Below are positions 29,154 through 37,959 of a DNA stretch of 64,000 bases, in pieces. Within the stretch, counting starts at the first letter, position 1; every line of letters starts with the position of its first letter. The position numbers and the translations under genes were made by a program. The notes under the pieces are model-generated. The model ran no database searches. It was not told the DNA's origin and saw only the letters and a list, made by a program, of their open reading frames with translations. The DNA comes from Paenibacillus sp. FSL H8-0079 (GTDB lineage Bacteria > Bacillota > Bacilli > Paenibacillales > Paenibacillaceae): positions 4,402,001 to 4,466,000 of the forward strand of contig NZ_CP150300.1 of the NCBI RefSeq assembly GCF_037991315.1, read 5' to 3'.

Positions 29154-30443
29154 ATGAAACAACAAACGGCCCAAACGAAAACGAAGAGAGGCACGCCGGA
29201 TTTTCAACTGCTAATCCTCACTTTATTGTTGGTGGGCTTCGGACTGGTGATGGTATTCAGCTCCAGTTCCAGCATTGCAATCGCAAGCGAAAGATTTAAC
29301 AATGATGCCCTTTACTTCACGAAAAAACAACTTATGTGGGCGATTATCGGTCTATTTGGCATGTTCTTTGCCATGAATATCCGCTTCAACAAGTACAAAA
29401 AGCTCTATGCACCATTTTTCCTACTTACTACGGTCATGCTAGTGATTGTTTTGATCTCAGGTGCAGTATTGAACGGTGCACGAAGCTGGATTCACATTTT
29501 TGGTTTCAGTCTTCAGCCTGCAGAGTTCGCAAAAATTGCTATCATTCTATATCTCTCTGCTCTTATCACCAAAAAAGGTGAAAAATTCAGGGTTTTCAAG
29601 ACAGGGTATGTTCCCGTCTTGTTCATCGTTGGATTCATCGCAGGACTGATCATGCTGCAACCAGACTTTGGTACCACCTTCATCCTGGTATCTACCTGTG
29701 GTCTCTTGATCTATGCCGGTGGCGCCAGTATGAAACATATCCTGGGTTCAATTCTCTTGGTTGTACTCGGTGGAGCACTGGCGTTCGGAGCAAATTCCCT
29801 GTTCTCTTCCATGTCTCCTTCAGACACGACGACTGCTGCAACAGCGGTTACTGCGGAGCAGAACTACAAGATCGGACGTATTCAGGCTTTTCTGAATCCA
29901 TTATCTGATATCAATGGCGGAAGTCTTAACCTCTACCGTTCTCTTGTGGCCATTGGTGATGGCGGCATGACGGGTTCCGGGATTGGACAAGGTACGATGA
30001 AGCTGCACTATTTGCCAAATGCGTATAATGACTTTATTTTCTCCGTAATTGGGGAAGAACTCGGATTCATCGGAAGTACATTATTCCTGCTGGTTTATCT
30101 GTACTTCATCTGGCGAGGAATTATTGTATCTCTACGTTGTCCCGATCCATTCGGAACACTAGTCGGCATAGGCATCATGGGACTGATCGCGATACAGGCA
30201 TTCATCAACATTGGCGGTGTAACTCAGACCATTCCGGTGACGGGGGTCACACTTCCCTTTATCAGTTATGGAGGTACCTCACTCTTTGTGATGATGGTCG
30301 CCATGGGCATTTTGCTGAGTATCTCGCGTACCAACAACCTGGACGTGATCAAGGAAGAGAAAACTAAGTCCGTGACTGTACAGACACAGACCCGCACCTC
30401 TCCTGCTCTTCGTTCACGGGAGTCCATCCGTCGGATTCGGTAA
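29154..30443 (+). CDS. ftsW: SEDS-family peptidoglycan glycosyltransferase FtsW
   Basis: A 429-residue polytopic protein with about ten membrane segments, which polymerises lipid II during septation with a partner class B PBP. Family motifs are present: GFGLVMVFSSSS, LNGARSWIHIFGFSLQPAEFAKI (split by its membrane border), LQPDFGTTFI, and LPFISYGGTSLFV. The loop around NPLSDINGGSLNLYRSLVAIG holds catalytic-region residues. I assign FtsW over RodA or SpoVE because ylaN is nearby, as in B. subtilis. No strong Shine-Dalgarno is visible, suggesting coupling to yugN. The C-terminal tail is basic. Confidence 0.85.
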   Translation: MKQQTAQTKTKRGTPDFQLLILTLLLVGFGLVMVFSSSSSIAIASERFNNDALYFTKKQLMWAIIGLFGMFFAMNIRFNKYKKLYAPFFLLTTVMLVIVLISGAVLNGARSWIHIFGFSLQPAEFAKIAIILYLSALITKKGEKFRVFKTGYVPVLFIVGFIAGLIMLQPDFGTTFILVSTCGLLIYAGGASMKHILGSILLVVLGGALAFGANSLFSSMSPSDTTTAATAVTAEQNYKIGRIQAFLNPLSDINGGSLNLYRSLVAIGDGGMTGSGIGQGTMKLHYLPNAYNDFIFSVIGEELGFIGSTLFLLVYLYFIWRGIIVSLRCPDPFGTLVGIGIMGLIAIQAFINIGGVTQTIPVTGVTLPFISYGGTSLFVMMVAMGILLSISRTNNLDVIKEEKTKSVTVQTQTRTSPALRSRESIRRIR

Positions 30444-30497
30444 ACGGGACTGGTCGTCAAGGAACGGAACACGTCTCCATTCAAAATAAAAGCTAAC

Positions 30498-30541
30498 ACA
30501 AAAAAGGCTGTGCACCCCATCGGATGCGCAGCCTTCTTGTG
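30498..30541. terminator. Bidirectional intrinsic terminator between ftsW and the Asp23 gene
   Basis: AAGGCTGTGCA and TGCGCAGCCTT pair around a CCCCATCGGA loop. A T-tract (TTTTTTG) is on the minus side, so it best serves the Asp23 gene; the plus-side tail CTTCTTGTG is weaker for ftsW. Confidence 0.8.
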
Positions 30542-30620
30542 TGTACTGGGTACACTCTGTCTATCAAGATGAAGAACAAAGCCAATATCACCTCTGTACT
30601 CCATTGCGGATTGCGAAATT

Positions 30621-30983
30621 TTACAGATCGTCGCCTTTGAAAGATACGCCTTCTACCTTTACATTGACTTCAACCACACGTAATCCGGTCATGGTCTCTA
30701 CCGCTTCTCTTACATTCTGCTGAAGCATACGGGAAACTTCATGAATCGGGGTTTCGTACAGGACGATGATGCGCAGGTCAATGGCTGCTTCCAGCTGGCC
30801 GACCTCAACGCTCACGCCTTTCTGTACGTTTTTACCGCTGAGTCGCTTCGCCCAGCCCTCTGACAATCCTCCAGACATTGCGGCAATTCCGGGCGTTTCC
30901 ATTGCAGCCATTCCGGCAATTTTCGCAACCACGTCATCGGCAATCCGGATGTTTCCGCTCTCCAGTTGAAGTTGTTCTGCCAT
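30621..30983 (-). CDS. Asp23/Gls24 family envelope stress response protein
   Basis: A 120-residue alkaline-shock-type protein. The Asp23 domain fills it: GNIRIADDVVAKIAGMAAMETPG is cut by the typical Gly-rich turn GIAAMSGG, followed by VSVEVGQLEAAIDLRIIV and VVEVNVKVEGV. Relatives in Staphylococcus lie under the membrane and respond to envelope stress; B. subtilis has YqhY and YloU. The ATG follows GAAGGAGGATG, a near-perfect ribosome site, suggesting high expression. It is monocistronic, with its own terminator. Confidence 0.9.
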   Translation of the reverse strand: MAEQLQLESGNIRIADDVVAKIAGMAAMETPGIAAMSGGLSEGWAKRLSGKNVQKGVSVEVGQLEAAIDLRIIVLYETPIHEVSRMLQQNVREAVETMTGLRVVEVNVKVEGVSFKGDDL

Positions 30984-31062
30984 GCCACATCCTCCTTCAC
31001 TTCGTTACTCGTATTTTAAATCCTTTCCACCCCAAAAAGCAAATTAAACTCAAAAAGATGCG

Positions 31063-31091
31063 TTTACAACCTACCACCATTTGGTTATATT
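31063..31091 (+). promoter_or_regulatory. SigmaA-type promoter of the cation exchanger gene
   Basis: TTTACA and TATATT with a 17-nt spacer, about 75 nt upstream of the GTG start codon. Each box matches consensus at five of six positions. Confidence 0.65.
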
Positions 31092-31166
31092 GAAATATGA
31101 AAATAATCTCATAAGCGTTTTACAATGCAATTCAAAACAAAATATTTTATAACCGAGGTGTTTGTT

Positions 31167-32237
31167 GTGAGAAACCGGATTTCATCCATTTTACTGATTG
31201 CTTTCTTTGCACTCAGTGCCATCGCCCACTACATGAAATGGGATTCGATTCTACAGTTCGTGATATCAGCCATTTCGGTTATTTTTGTGGCCGGTTTTTT
31301 AGGCAAAGCCACCGAAAATGTTGCCCACTACGCCGGACAGCGGCTGGGTGGATTCTTGAATGCGACCTTCGGCAATGCCGCCGAATTGATTATCGCCATT
31401 TTCCTCGTGAAAGAGGGACTGTTCGACATGGTCAAAGCAAGTCTGACAGGCTCCATCATCGGAAATTTGCTGTTAGTGCTCGGGTTAAGTATTTTTGCCG
31501 GAGGACTCAAGTTCAAAATCCAGAATTATAATGTTTCACTTGCAGGCCTGAATGGTTCCCTGATGATTGTTGCCATCATTGCCCTGTTTATTCCCGCAGT
31601 CTTTCTCAATACACATTCCATTACACAGAAAGACACGAATACACTAAGTCTCATTGTGGCCGGGTTGCTCATCCTCGCGTACATCGCCTGGTTACTGTTC
31701 TCCATGGTGACGCACAAGAACTATCTTGCGGACGTCACTGAGGATCGTGATGAAGAGCTACCGCATGAGCATGCTCCGGCATGGTCCAAGAAAAAATCAA
31801 TTCTCTACCTTGTGCTCGCGACGGTCATGGTTGCCTTTGTCAGTGAATGGCTGGTCGGCACGCTCGAAGTATTCACTTCGGAATTTGGCCTTAGCGAACT
31901 GTTTGTCGGTGCATTCCTTGTGGCCATCATCGGTAATGCAGCGGAACACAGTGCAGCCATCATGCTTGCCATGAAAAATAAAATCGGAGCAGCCGTCGAG
32001 ATTGCTGTCGGCAGCAGCTTGCAGATTGCACTCTTCGTTGCCCCTGTGCTGATTTTTGTCAGCTACTTCACAGGCAGAACCATGGATATCGTGTTTACAA
32101 CGATTGAGCTGGTCGCCATCGGCGTATCCGTATTCATTGCGAAGTCGATCACCCAAGATGGTTCTACGAACTGGTATGAGGGTCTACTCCTGCTCGTCGT
32201 ATATATCATTTTGGGAGTATCTTTCTTCCTGGTATAA
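31167..32237 (+). CDS. Ca2+/H+ antiporter of the CaCA family (YfkE/ChaA-like)
   Basis: A 356-residue membrane protein with about eleven helices. The two inverted alpha-repeats are clear: FGNAAELIIAIFLVKEGL with GSIIGNLLLVLGLS in the first half, and IGNAAEHSAAIMLAMKNKIG with VGSSLQIALFVAPV in the second; the glutamates bind Ca2+. An acidic cytoplasmic loop (DRDEELPHEH) separates them. The start is GTG with CGAGGTG 6 nt upstream; this gives a protein close in length to B. subtilis YfkE. A distant functional partner of the Ca2+ ATPase at 14.5-17.4 kb. Confidence 0.9.
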   Translation: MRNRISSILLIAFFALSAIAHYMKWDSILQFVISAISVIFVAGFLGKATENVAHYAGQRLGGFLNATFGNAAELIIAIFLVKEGLFDMVKASLTGSIIGNLLLVLGLSIFAGGLKFKIQNYNVSLAGLNGSLMIVAIIALFIPAVFLNTHSITQKDTNTLSLIVAGLLILAYIAWLLFSMVTHKNYLADVTEDRDEELPHEHAPAWSKKKSILYLVLATVMVAFVSEWLVGTLEVFTSEFGLSELFVGAFLVAIIGNAAEHSAAIMLAMKNKIGAAVEIAVGSSLQIALFVAPVLIFVSYFTGRTMDIVFTTIELVAIGVSVFIAKSITQDGSTNWYEGLLLLVVYIILGVSFFLV

Positions 32238-32276
32238 CCTTTCCCTCAGCAAACTAGTATAAAATAAACAAGCCAT

Positions 32277-32313
32277 AAGAGACAGCCCGAATATCCATAT
32301 CGAGCTGTCTCTT
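32277..32313. terminator. Hairpin after the cation exchanger, weak terminator
   Basis: AAGAGACAGC and GCTGTCTCTT are perfect 10-nt arms around a 17-nt loop, 40 nt beyond the stop. No U-tract follows on either strand, so it may stabilise the mRNA end rather than terminate efficiently. Confidence 0.55.
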
Positions 32314-32363
32314 CGCTTATACGCGTCTTCGGAGTGACTTGCATCACAATCAATTCAGACGCA

Positions 32364-32395
32364 CAAAAAAAGCATGCATTAACGCCTGCATGCCT
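32364..32395 (-). terminator. Intrinsic terminator after ylaN
   Basis: Minus-strand GCATGCA-GGCGTTAA-TGCATGC followed by TTTTTTTG. It lies 27 nt beyond the ylaN stop. Confidence 0.85.
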
Positions 32396-32421
32396 TCTAT
32401 TCTGACCTGCGCAATTGCAGG

Positions 32422-32715
32422 CTATTGCTCATTCTTTTTGTTCAAGGCTTCATATAAAATGGCCAAATTCCGCTCAAGCGCGCTAACCAGCTGCTTACCT
32501 GCACCTTCTGGAAGGAGCCCTGCACGAACAGCAAAGTCAACTTCCTTGGAGAACCCATACATCTGTGTATCCAATACTTCCTCATAGAGAGGGCAGTAGC
32601 GGGTAGCCAGATTCTCCATCTGTACTTCAATAAGCTTCTGTATTTTATCTGCATCTTCTTGAAGAAGACTGATCGCTTTCAAATTCAGCTGGTCCTGCAG
32701 ATCAGATGAAGTCAT
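32422..32715 (-). CDS. ylaN: YlaN family protein (UPF0358, DUF1507)
   Basis: A 97-residue small helical protein. The family core LLQEDADKIQKLIEVQMENL, then CPLYEEVLDTQMYGFSKEVDFAVR, is nearly identical to B. subtilis YlaN. In Bacillus and Staphylococcus, YlaN has been linked to iron homeostasis through interaction with Fur; this is known from the family, not from this sequence. The ATG follows GGGGGA at 8 nt; an ATG eight codons upstream encodes the ribosome site itself and is rejected. ftsW is about 2 kb away, echoing the ylaN-ftsW pair. Confidence 0.92.
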   Translation of the reverse strand: MTSSDLQDQLNLKAISLLQEDADKIQKLIEVQMENLATRYCPLYEEVLDTQMYGFSKEVDFAVRAGLLPEGAGKQLVSALERNLAILYEALNKKNEQ

Positions 32716-32805
32716 GCATTTTTCCCCCCTATGTCCCAAAAATCGCGTAAAGACGTTCTACCTCTAATATTAGACGAAATGGAGAGCTAATACAAGAACC
32801 TGACC

Positions 32806-32848
32806 AAAATAAGCCCACAAAGTGAAGCCTTCTCTTGTAGCTTATTCC
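32806..32848 (-). repeat. Long imperfect hairpin upstream of ylaN
   Basis: Minus-strand AATAAGC...GCTTATT arms enclose further pairs ACAAG/CTTTGT and GAA/TTC, giving about 16 paired bases. It is followed by TTTTGG. It lies between the HPr-like terminator and the ylaN start, so it could be a second terminator or part of a ylaN leader. CCCACAAAGTG in it is shared with the element at 13382. Confidence 0.5.
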
Positions 32849-32894
32849 CCCTGTTCCAGGGATGTCCAGATGAGCGCTCAGGTCATGTAATGCC

Positions 32895-32928
32895 AAAAAA
32901 CACCCCTGCCAAAAAAGGCAGAGGTGCT
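32895..32928 (-). terminator. Intrinsic terminator after the HPr-like gene
   Basis: Minus-strand CACCTCTGCC-TTTTTT-GGCAGGGGTG followed by TTTTTTGG, starting 13 nt after the stop codon. A 10-bp stem with one wobble-type mismatch. Confidence 0.88.
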
Positions 32929-32940
32929 TCTTGAGAGCTA

Positions 32941-33186
32941 TTACTCAGATGCGATGCTTACATTCAGTCCATGCTTGGCAAATACTTCTGACATGGCTGC
33001 TTTCGCTTCAACTGCATCTGGACCATGAACATGCAGTTCATAGCTGTGCGTGCTGATCAGCGTTGTAAACAACCCGAGAATGCTTTTCACATCGATATAC
33101 TTGTTCTCCGAATGAAGCACGATTGAAGAAGTAAACTTGCCTGCTGTTTGAGCAATTTCCACTACAGCCGCGTTATTACTCGACAT
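32941..33186 (-). CDS. HPr-like protein lacking the His15 region
   Basis: An 81-residue protein that aligns to HPr from its first helix onward: IAQTAGKF matches LVQTASKY, and YIDVKSILGLF matches the Ser46 region VNLKSIMGV. The first strand and catalytic loop with His15 (GIHARPA) are absent; the sequence starts MSSNNAAVVE instead. A TAA lies in frame six codons upstream and GGAGGG is at ideal spacing, so the start is real. It cannot carry PEP-derived phosphate on His15, but Ser46 could still be phosphorylated by HPr kinase, as in Crh. It is monocistronic. Confidence 0.82.
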   Translation of the reverse strand: MSSNNAAVVEIAQTAGKFTSSIVLHSENKYIDVKSILGLFTTLISTHSYELHVHGPDAVEAKAAMSEVFAKHGLNVSIASE

Positions 33187-33281
33187 AGGAATCCCTCCGT
33201 CTTTTTACTTTGGTATCATCTATTAATTACCACTACATGATACCGTGAATCCGCTTTCCTAGCAACAGCAAAATCCTGTTC

Positions 33282-34397
33282 CTATTTCAAACGGTCCGGA
33301 TTGAGGCATTCCAGCTCAGGAATAACAAAGATACCGTCTTTACGAATCAGTACATCATCAAAATAAATTTCTCCGCCGCCATAATCTGGACGCTGAATCA
33401 ATACCAGATCCCAGTGAATGGAGGAACGGTTTCCGTTATCTGTTTCTTCATACGCTTGACCTGGCGTAAAGTGCAAGCTACCTGCGATTTTCTCATCGAA
33501 CAAGATATCTTTCATCGGATGCAGAATATGCGGATTAAATCCAATCGCGAATTCACCGATATGACGGGCACCCTCATCCGAATTCAGAATTTCATTCAAG
33601 CGCTCTGTATCGTTGCTTGTCGCTTCGACGATTTTGCCATCCTTGAACGTGAACTTGATATTTTCAAAAGTTACTCCATTGTACAGGGTTGGCGAGTTAT
33701 AACTAATCGTTCCGTTCACGGAATCACGTACAGGGGCACTGTACACTTCGCCATCCGGAATATTTTTTTGGCCAGAGCATTTCTCTGCACCGATATCTTT
33801 AATGGAGAAGCTCAGCTCTGTTCCTGGTCCCGTGATGGTAACTTTGTCCGTACGTTTCATCAGGTTAGCCAGTGAGTCCTGCGCTTTGTCCATTTTGGCA
33901 TAATCCAGGTTACATACGTCAAAGTAGAAATCTTCGAACGCTTCTGTACTCGTATTGGCGAGTTGCGCCATACTTGCGTTAGGGTAACGAAGTACAACCC
34001 ATTTCGTATGTTTGACACGTTGTTCACTATGTACCGGGTGGGAGTACAAAGAATTGTACATTTTCATTTTTTCTTCCGGCACATCGGACAGATCATTCAC
34101 ATTTTCTCCCGCACGAATACCGATATAACAATCCATCTGCTTCATACGGTTCAGATCAATCTCTGCCCACGTTTTCATCATTTCTTCTGTCGCATTTTTC
34201 AACATCGCACGCTGTACGGTCTTATCCGTCAACTGTACAAAGACGTTACCACCTTTTTTGCCTACCTCTTCAATAATGGCGTTAATCAGATCACGTTCTG
34301 ATCCAATCATCTCAACCAATACATTTTCACCAGGCTGTACATCTACAGAATAGCCCACCAGGCTTGCTGCAAGCTTTTGAATTCTCGGGTCCTTCAT
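33282..34397 (-). CDS. M29-family aminopeptidase (AmpS / thermophilic metalloprotease)
   Basis: A 371-residue metal-dependent aminopeptidase that removes N-terminal residues from peptides. The family is recognised from VDVQPGENVLVEMIGSERDL, the TGPGTELSFSIKD section, IPDGEVYSAPV with a metal-binding Glu, GEFAIGFNP, and the C-terminal IHWDLVLIQRPDYGGGEIYFDDVLIR stretch (HxD ligand). No signal peptide. The ATG follows ACAGGAGG. Length is slightly shorter than the roughly 410-residue relatives but all domains are present. Confidence 0.92.
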   Translation of the reverse strand: MKDPRIQKLAASLVGYSVDVQPGENVLVEMIGSERDLINAIIEEVGKKGGNVFVQLTDKTVQRAMLKNATEEMMKTWAEIDLNRMKQMDCYIGIRAGENVNDLSDVPEEKMKMYNSLYSHPVHSEQRVKHTKWVVLRYPNASMAQLANTSTEAFEDFYFDVCNLDYAKMDKAQDSLANLMKRTDKVTITGPGTELSFSIKDIGAEKCSGQKNIPDGEVYSAPVRDSVNGTISYNSPTLYNGVTFENIKFTFKDGKIVEATSNDTERLNEILNSDEGARHIGEFAIGFNPHILHPMKDILFDEKIAGSLHFTPGQAYEETDNGNRSSIHWDLVLIQRPDYGGGEIYFDDVLIRKDGIFVIPELECLNPDRLK

Positions 34398-34508
34398 CTT
34401 GGTAAAATCCTCCTGTCATCTGCCATGCTTAAATTGAACAACGGTAAATTACGATACTATTGTAGCACGCGAACAGTCATCCCGTCAGCAGGCAGTCCCT
34501 CACTTCAT

Positions 34509-35372
34509 TTATTGATATGACTTGAAGTTTACATCGGTGACAAGAGCTTCTTTGTTGCTCTTACGGTTGTTGTCCGTGTAACTCACCTGACTTTCAGAGG
34601 ATAAGCGAAGAGGCAAACTGCTCTTCCGATCTACCGTGAGATGATATACCGTCTGCACGTTAGCTTTTTCCATCATCTGTTGCATCGTTGTTTCACCCTG
34701 TTTCCATACTTTCTCCAGATCCCTCTCAAGCTTCTCTTTACGCGCTCCTTTCACCGTAGCTACCTTATGCATATATTCTGCGCGAATAGCGTTCATCTCG
34801 TCGTTTAGCTGGGCTACAGCCCATGTTTTGGCGTCTTCCGCTGCAAGTTCAATCCGTAACGTTCTGGTTCGACGCCCGGACCCATACTCGGATTGAATCG
34901 TTTTGTGCATCCCGTCGATCTTCTCCAATTGCGCGATTGGATTAAACCGAGAAAGAGAACCACGCAGCGGCTCATGCTGCGCTGACAATGCCATCCATTG
35001 CCCTTGTTTTCGCTCGAAAGAAGCGCTAAATCCACCGGGCTGTCCGTTATTGTTTACGGCGGTTGTATGAATACCTCTGCCCACAGCGGTTACCTCTCCA
35101 GGCAAACGGGTCTGAAGGGTCAGACGATCATGATTCTCCAGCTTGCCTTCAAATTTGAACTGATTCTCGAACAGCCCACTGTCCTCCCGTCGCAGTCCTG
35201 CTTCCCCTTCAAAACTTAACGTTTCTTTACCCGCTATCCCGGATAAGGCCAGGGAAAAAACTTCTTCAGGTGTTCGATCTCGCTGAATCAATCCACAACC
35301 CGGAACACCAATTATTACGATGCTCACGAGTAACCATAACGTACATACCGACCGGCGGTTAAGCATGTCCAT
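34509..35372 (-). CDS. Hypothetical lipoprotein
   Basis: A 287-residue probable surface lipoprotein. It begins with NRR, a hydrophobic segment (VCTLWLLVSIVIIGVP) and a lipobox-like VPGC at about residue 26, after which the mature protein would be lipid-anchored. The rest is soluble, with beta-rich patches around residues 40-120 and a charged helical region about 190-240. I recognise no family; YVTDN-type repeats are absent. The ATG chosen follows GGAAGGGTG; 38 further in-frame codons upstream lack a signal. Convergence with no other gene; promoter not identified. Confidence 0.7.
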   Translation of the reverse strand: MDMLNRRSVCTLWLLVSIVIIGVPGCGLIQRDRTPEEVFSLALSGIAGKETLSFEGEAGLRREDSGLFENQFKFEGKLENHDRLTLQTRLPGEVTAVGRGIHTTAVNNNGQPGGFSASFERKQGQWMALSAQHEPLRGSLSRFNPIAQLEKIDGMHKTIQSEYGSGRRTRTLRIELAAEDAKTWAVAQLNDEMNAIRAEYMHKVATVKGARKEKLERDLEKVWKQGETTMQQMMEKANVQTVYHLTVDRKSSLPLRLSSESQVSYTDNNRKSNKEALVTDVNFKSYQ

Positions 35373-35460
35373 CTTCACCCTTCCGTCAACTTTCTCCTTA
35401 GATTGCCCTGCCCGTATTTGCTTATACTTCCTTCTATAAACAACTTGGACTCCAAGACAT

Positions 35461-35503
35461 AAAAAAAAGAGAGCACGACTCCGCAATTGGAATGGCTCTC
35501 TCT
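35461..35503 (-). terminator. Intrinsic terminator after the GGDEF gene
   Basis: Minus-strand AAGAGAGAGC and GCTCTCTT pair around a roughly 20-nt loop with inner pairs, then eight Ts. It starts immediately at the stop codon. Confidence 0.85.
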
Positions 35504-37494
35504 TAACGCGTTACTTCCTGTTCTTCTATAACGATTCTGTTCCGACCGCCATTCTTGGCGCTGTACAAAGCCATGTCAGCCCGATAAAACAAGGACTCCA
35601 CACTAACCTTCTCATCCATCCAATTCCACTCGGCGATGCCACTGGATACCGTTACAAAAGGTCTGGTCTCCTCCGCGACTCTCCTTCGGATCACTTCCGC
35701 GTATTCTAGCGCCTGATGCACACTTACCTGCGGCATATAGATGGCCAATTCTTCTCCACCCCATCTGGCGCAGATGTCTTCCGGACGAACAGAGCTGGTG
35801 ACAATTTCACTCACCTGCTTCAGTACTTGATCCCCCGTCTGGTGTCCAAAGGTGTCATTCACCTGTTTGAACTGATCAATATCCACCACAATGAGAGAGC
35901 CGCAGAACTCATGAGCCTGACGCTCGTGAATGACGCTATCGAGGTAATGCCTTACGTACAATCCTGTCAGCATATCCAGATTAGCCAAACGTCGAACCTC
36001 AGCATGCAGCGTGGCATTCGACAGGGCAAGCCCGATATGAATAGACAACATCTGCAAGAGCCGATAATTATCGTATGAAAAATATTGCTCTCTGCTGTGT
36101 CCCAACAAAATGGCACCCTTCACTTCACCATTGACTCTGATCGGTGATGCAATCAGTGACATGGAGCCGGTATCTTCCATGAAAAAGGAGGACACTTTAT
36201 CATATTGCGCATAATTGGATATAATTAGCGGTTCCTCTGTTCGATATAGCAAGCCTGCGATACCGTAATCTACAGAAAATGATTGGTGAAAAACATCTTT
36301 CACGTTAGAAGACATGACTTCAAAGTCACTCGTACTATCATTCAGTTGTAAAATGCAGCACGTTTCAGCCTGAAATATTTCCTTTAGCTCTTGCTCGGAT
36401 AATTGATAAATCTCCGAAAGATGCAGACTCTTGTTCAAGCGCTGTGTAAGATCATTGATTAGACGAAGTTCCTGTATCAACATATTGGATTGTTCGTGCA
36501 ACTTGGCGTTCTCAAAGGCCGTGCCTGCGGTATCTACCATCATCGTAATCAATTGCAGATCCGATTCTTCCATGATCTCTTCGTTCATTTCGATATGGAA
36601 CACACCGTATATGCCTTGTTTTCCTTTCAAAGGAAGACCTACCTCTACGATGCGATTCTCTTCATCATCTGAACGAGCAACGATCAGCTTGCCTTCCATA
36701 AACGAACGCACACATATATCTTCTCCTCGTTCCTGGACAAGCAACGGTTTAATCCGTGGATTAAAGTTGCTCTGATCCTGAGACATATACAGTTTGATAT
36801 ACGTGGCCGGGTACAGATAGTCCATACTGTCAAATACCTCATCCAATATGGCGTCGACATCCATTTTGTCATGCATTCGCTGAACAATCTGAAAGAGGAT
36901 GGACCTCCGGTGTTCTTCACGCGCTGTTTGTTCATGAGCATGTAACAGGTCCGTCATAAATATGTATTCAAATCTTCGGTAAAAGCAGGTGCGGTAATGC
37001 AATGCCTCAGATCGAACCACAGCTTCAGACGTTTCATATCGATTGGATTCATAGATTACAGCAGTAAATACGGCAAACATATCCTTGTTCGTTCTGGAGA
37101 ATAAAGGATGTGTTAACAGGAGATATTCTCCACGTTCGCTAGTCCCTCTGAGGGACAGGGCCTGTCTCTTATCCAAACATTCCAATACAAGCCTGCGTGC
37201 ATCCACGCCCGGATCAGCAGCAGGATCACTATCGTATCCTATACAAACGCCTTCCGTGTTCCATACACTATAAAAGGTTGATCTCCTGTCCAGGTCCGAA
37301 TCTACTTTGGAGTTCCAGTCACTGTAAGCCTGCTCTAGCAAGCTGCCCAAATATGAAAAATCAAAAGGTGTGATATCCATTTTTTGCATCCACAACACAT
37401 GCTCTTCATGAGGATGAGGAGCGGCAAAAGATGCGGAATCGCCCGAACTTCGTGAATTCAAGCTGGCAGGTAAACTTCTTAGATGTTCTAACAT
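35503..37494 (-). CDS. Diguanylate cyclase with two GAF domains
   Basis: A 663-residue cytosolic c-di-GMP synthase. After a unique N-terminal region (1-190) come two GAF-like sensor domains (about 195-330 and 350-490), joined by a helix, then GGDEF (about 500-660). The cyclase shows DMLTGLYVRHYLD, DIDQFKQVNDTFGH and the active site RWGGEELAIY (GGEEL). RPED five residues upstream is an RxxD inhibitory site, so product feedback is expected. No membrane segment. The chosen ATG follows AAAGGAG; the upstream in-frame ATG has none. Signal sensed is unknown. Confidence 0.92.
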   Translation of the reverse strand: MLEHLRSLPASLNSRSSGDSASFAAPHPHEEHVLWMQKMDITPFDFSYLGSLLEQAYSDWNSKVDSDLDRRSTFYSVWNTEGVCIGYDSDPAADPGVDARRLVLECLDKRQALSLRGTSERGEYLLLTHPLFSRTNKDMFAVFTAVIYESNRYETSEAVVRSEALHYRTCFYRRFEYIFMTDLLHAHEQTAREEHRRSILFQIVQRMHDKMDVDAILDEVFDSMDYLYPATYIKLYMSQDQSNFNPRIKPLLVQERGEDICVRSFMEGKLIVARSDDEENRIVEVGLPLKGKQGIYGVFHIEMNEEIMEESDLQLITMMVDTAGTAFENAKLHEQSNMLIQELRLINDLTQRLNKSLHLSEIYQLSEQELKEIFQAETCCILQLNDSTSDFEVMSSNVKDVFHQSFSVDYGIAGLLYRTEEPLIISNYAQYDKVSSFFMEDTGSMSLIASPIRVNGEVKGAILLGHSREQYFSYDNYRLLQMLSIHIGLALSNATLHAEVRRLANLDMLTGLYVRHYLDSVIHERQAHEFCGSLIVVDIDQFKQVNDTFGHQTGDQVLKQVSEIVTSSVRPEDICARWGGEELAIYMPQVSVHQALEYAEVIRRRVAEETRPFVTVSSGIAEWNWMDEKVSVESLFYRADMALYSAKNGGRNRIVIEEQEVTR

Positions 37495-37734
37495 GTCAGG
37501 CGCTCCTTTGCACCGTTTTTGCATCCACCAGGATGCATTAATCTGCAGACGTTATCGCAAACCTGCAAATTCGTTGCGATAACCTTGCTACATAAAGATG
37601 ATTTAAAGTTAAGATACAATCTATTTTACTCTGTTTAAAGCTTTTTTGCATCCATATTTCAGAAAATTGTCCCATTATTTTAGGCCCAATGACCTATCGA
37701 CAAATTTAGACGTTTTTTTACTTTTATTCTACGC

Positions 37735-37763
37735 TTGACTTTGGTTCTCTTAAACTGTAATAT
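37735..37763 (+). promoter_or_regulatory. SigmaA-type promoter of rpsD
   Basis: TTGACT and TAATAT separated by 17 nt. Transcription would start near 37770, leaving a leader of about 190 nt before rpsD. The remaining upstream part (37495-37734) shows no gene. Confidence 0.75.
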
Positions 37764-37766
37764 AAA

Positions 37767-37945
37767 TTGTTGATGAAGACTACTAATGGGTCTTTAAATT
37801 TGGGCATTACCGGTTGTGTCACCCTCATTCTTTTTGTTGCTTTCAGGACAGCGGCTGAACTTTCCTGATCGTTCTATGCGAGGCCAAGCCCGCATCAACA
37901 AATTGGAGCGCAAACAGAGCCCTAATATGAACTTTAACTAAAAAG
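37767..37945 (+). promoter_or_regulatory. Probable S4-binding leader of rpsD
   Basis: A structured leader between promoter and ribosome site. TTGTTGATG (37767-37775) pairs perfectly with CATCAACAA (37893-37901), closing a domain of about 135 nt; within it TCAGGA (37843) pairs with TCCTGA (37863). In B. subtilis, free S4 represses rpsD by binding such a leader with a pseudoknot. I did not derive the pseudoknot, so the assignment rests on position, length and long-range pairing. Confidence 0.55.
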
Positions 37946-37959
37946 GAGCTACTTTAAAC

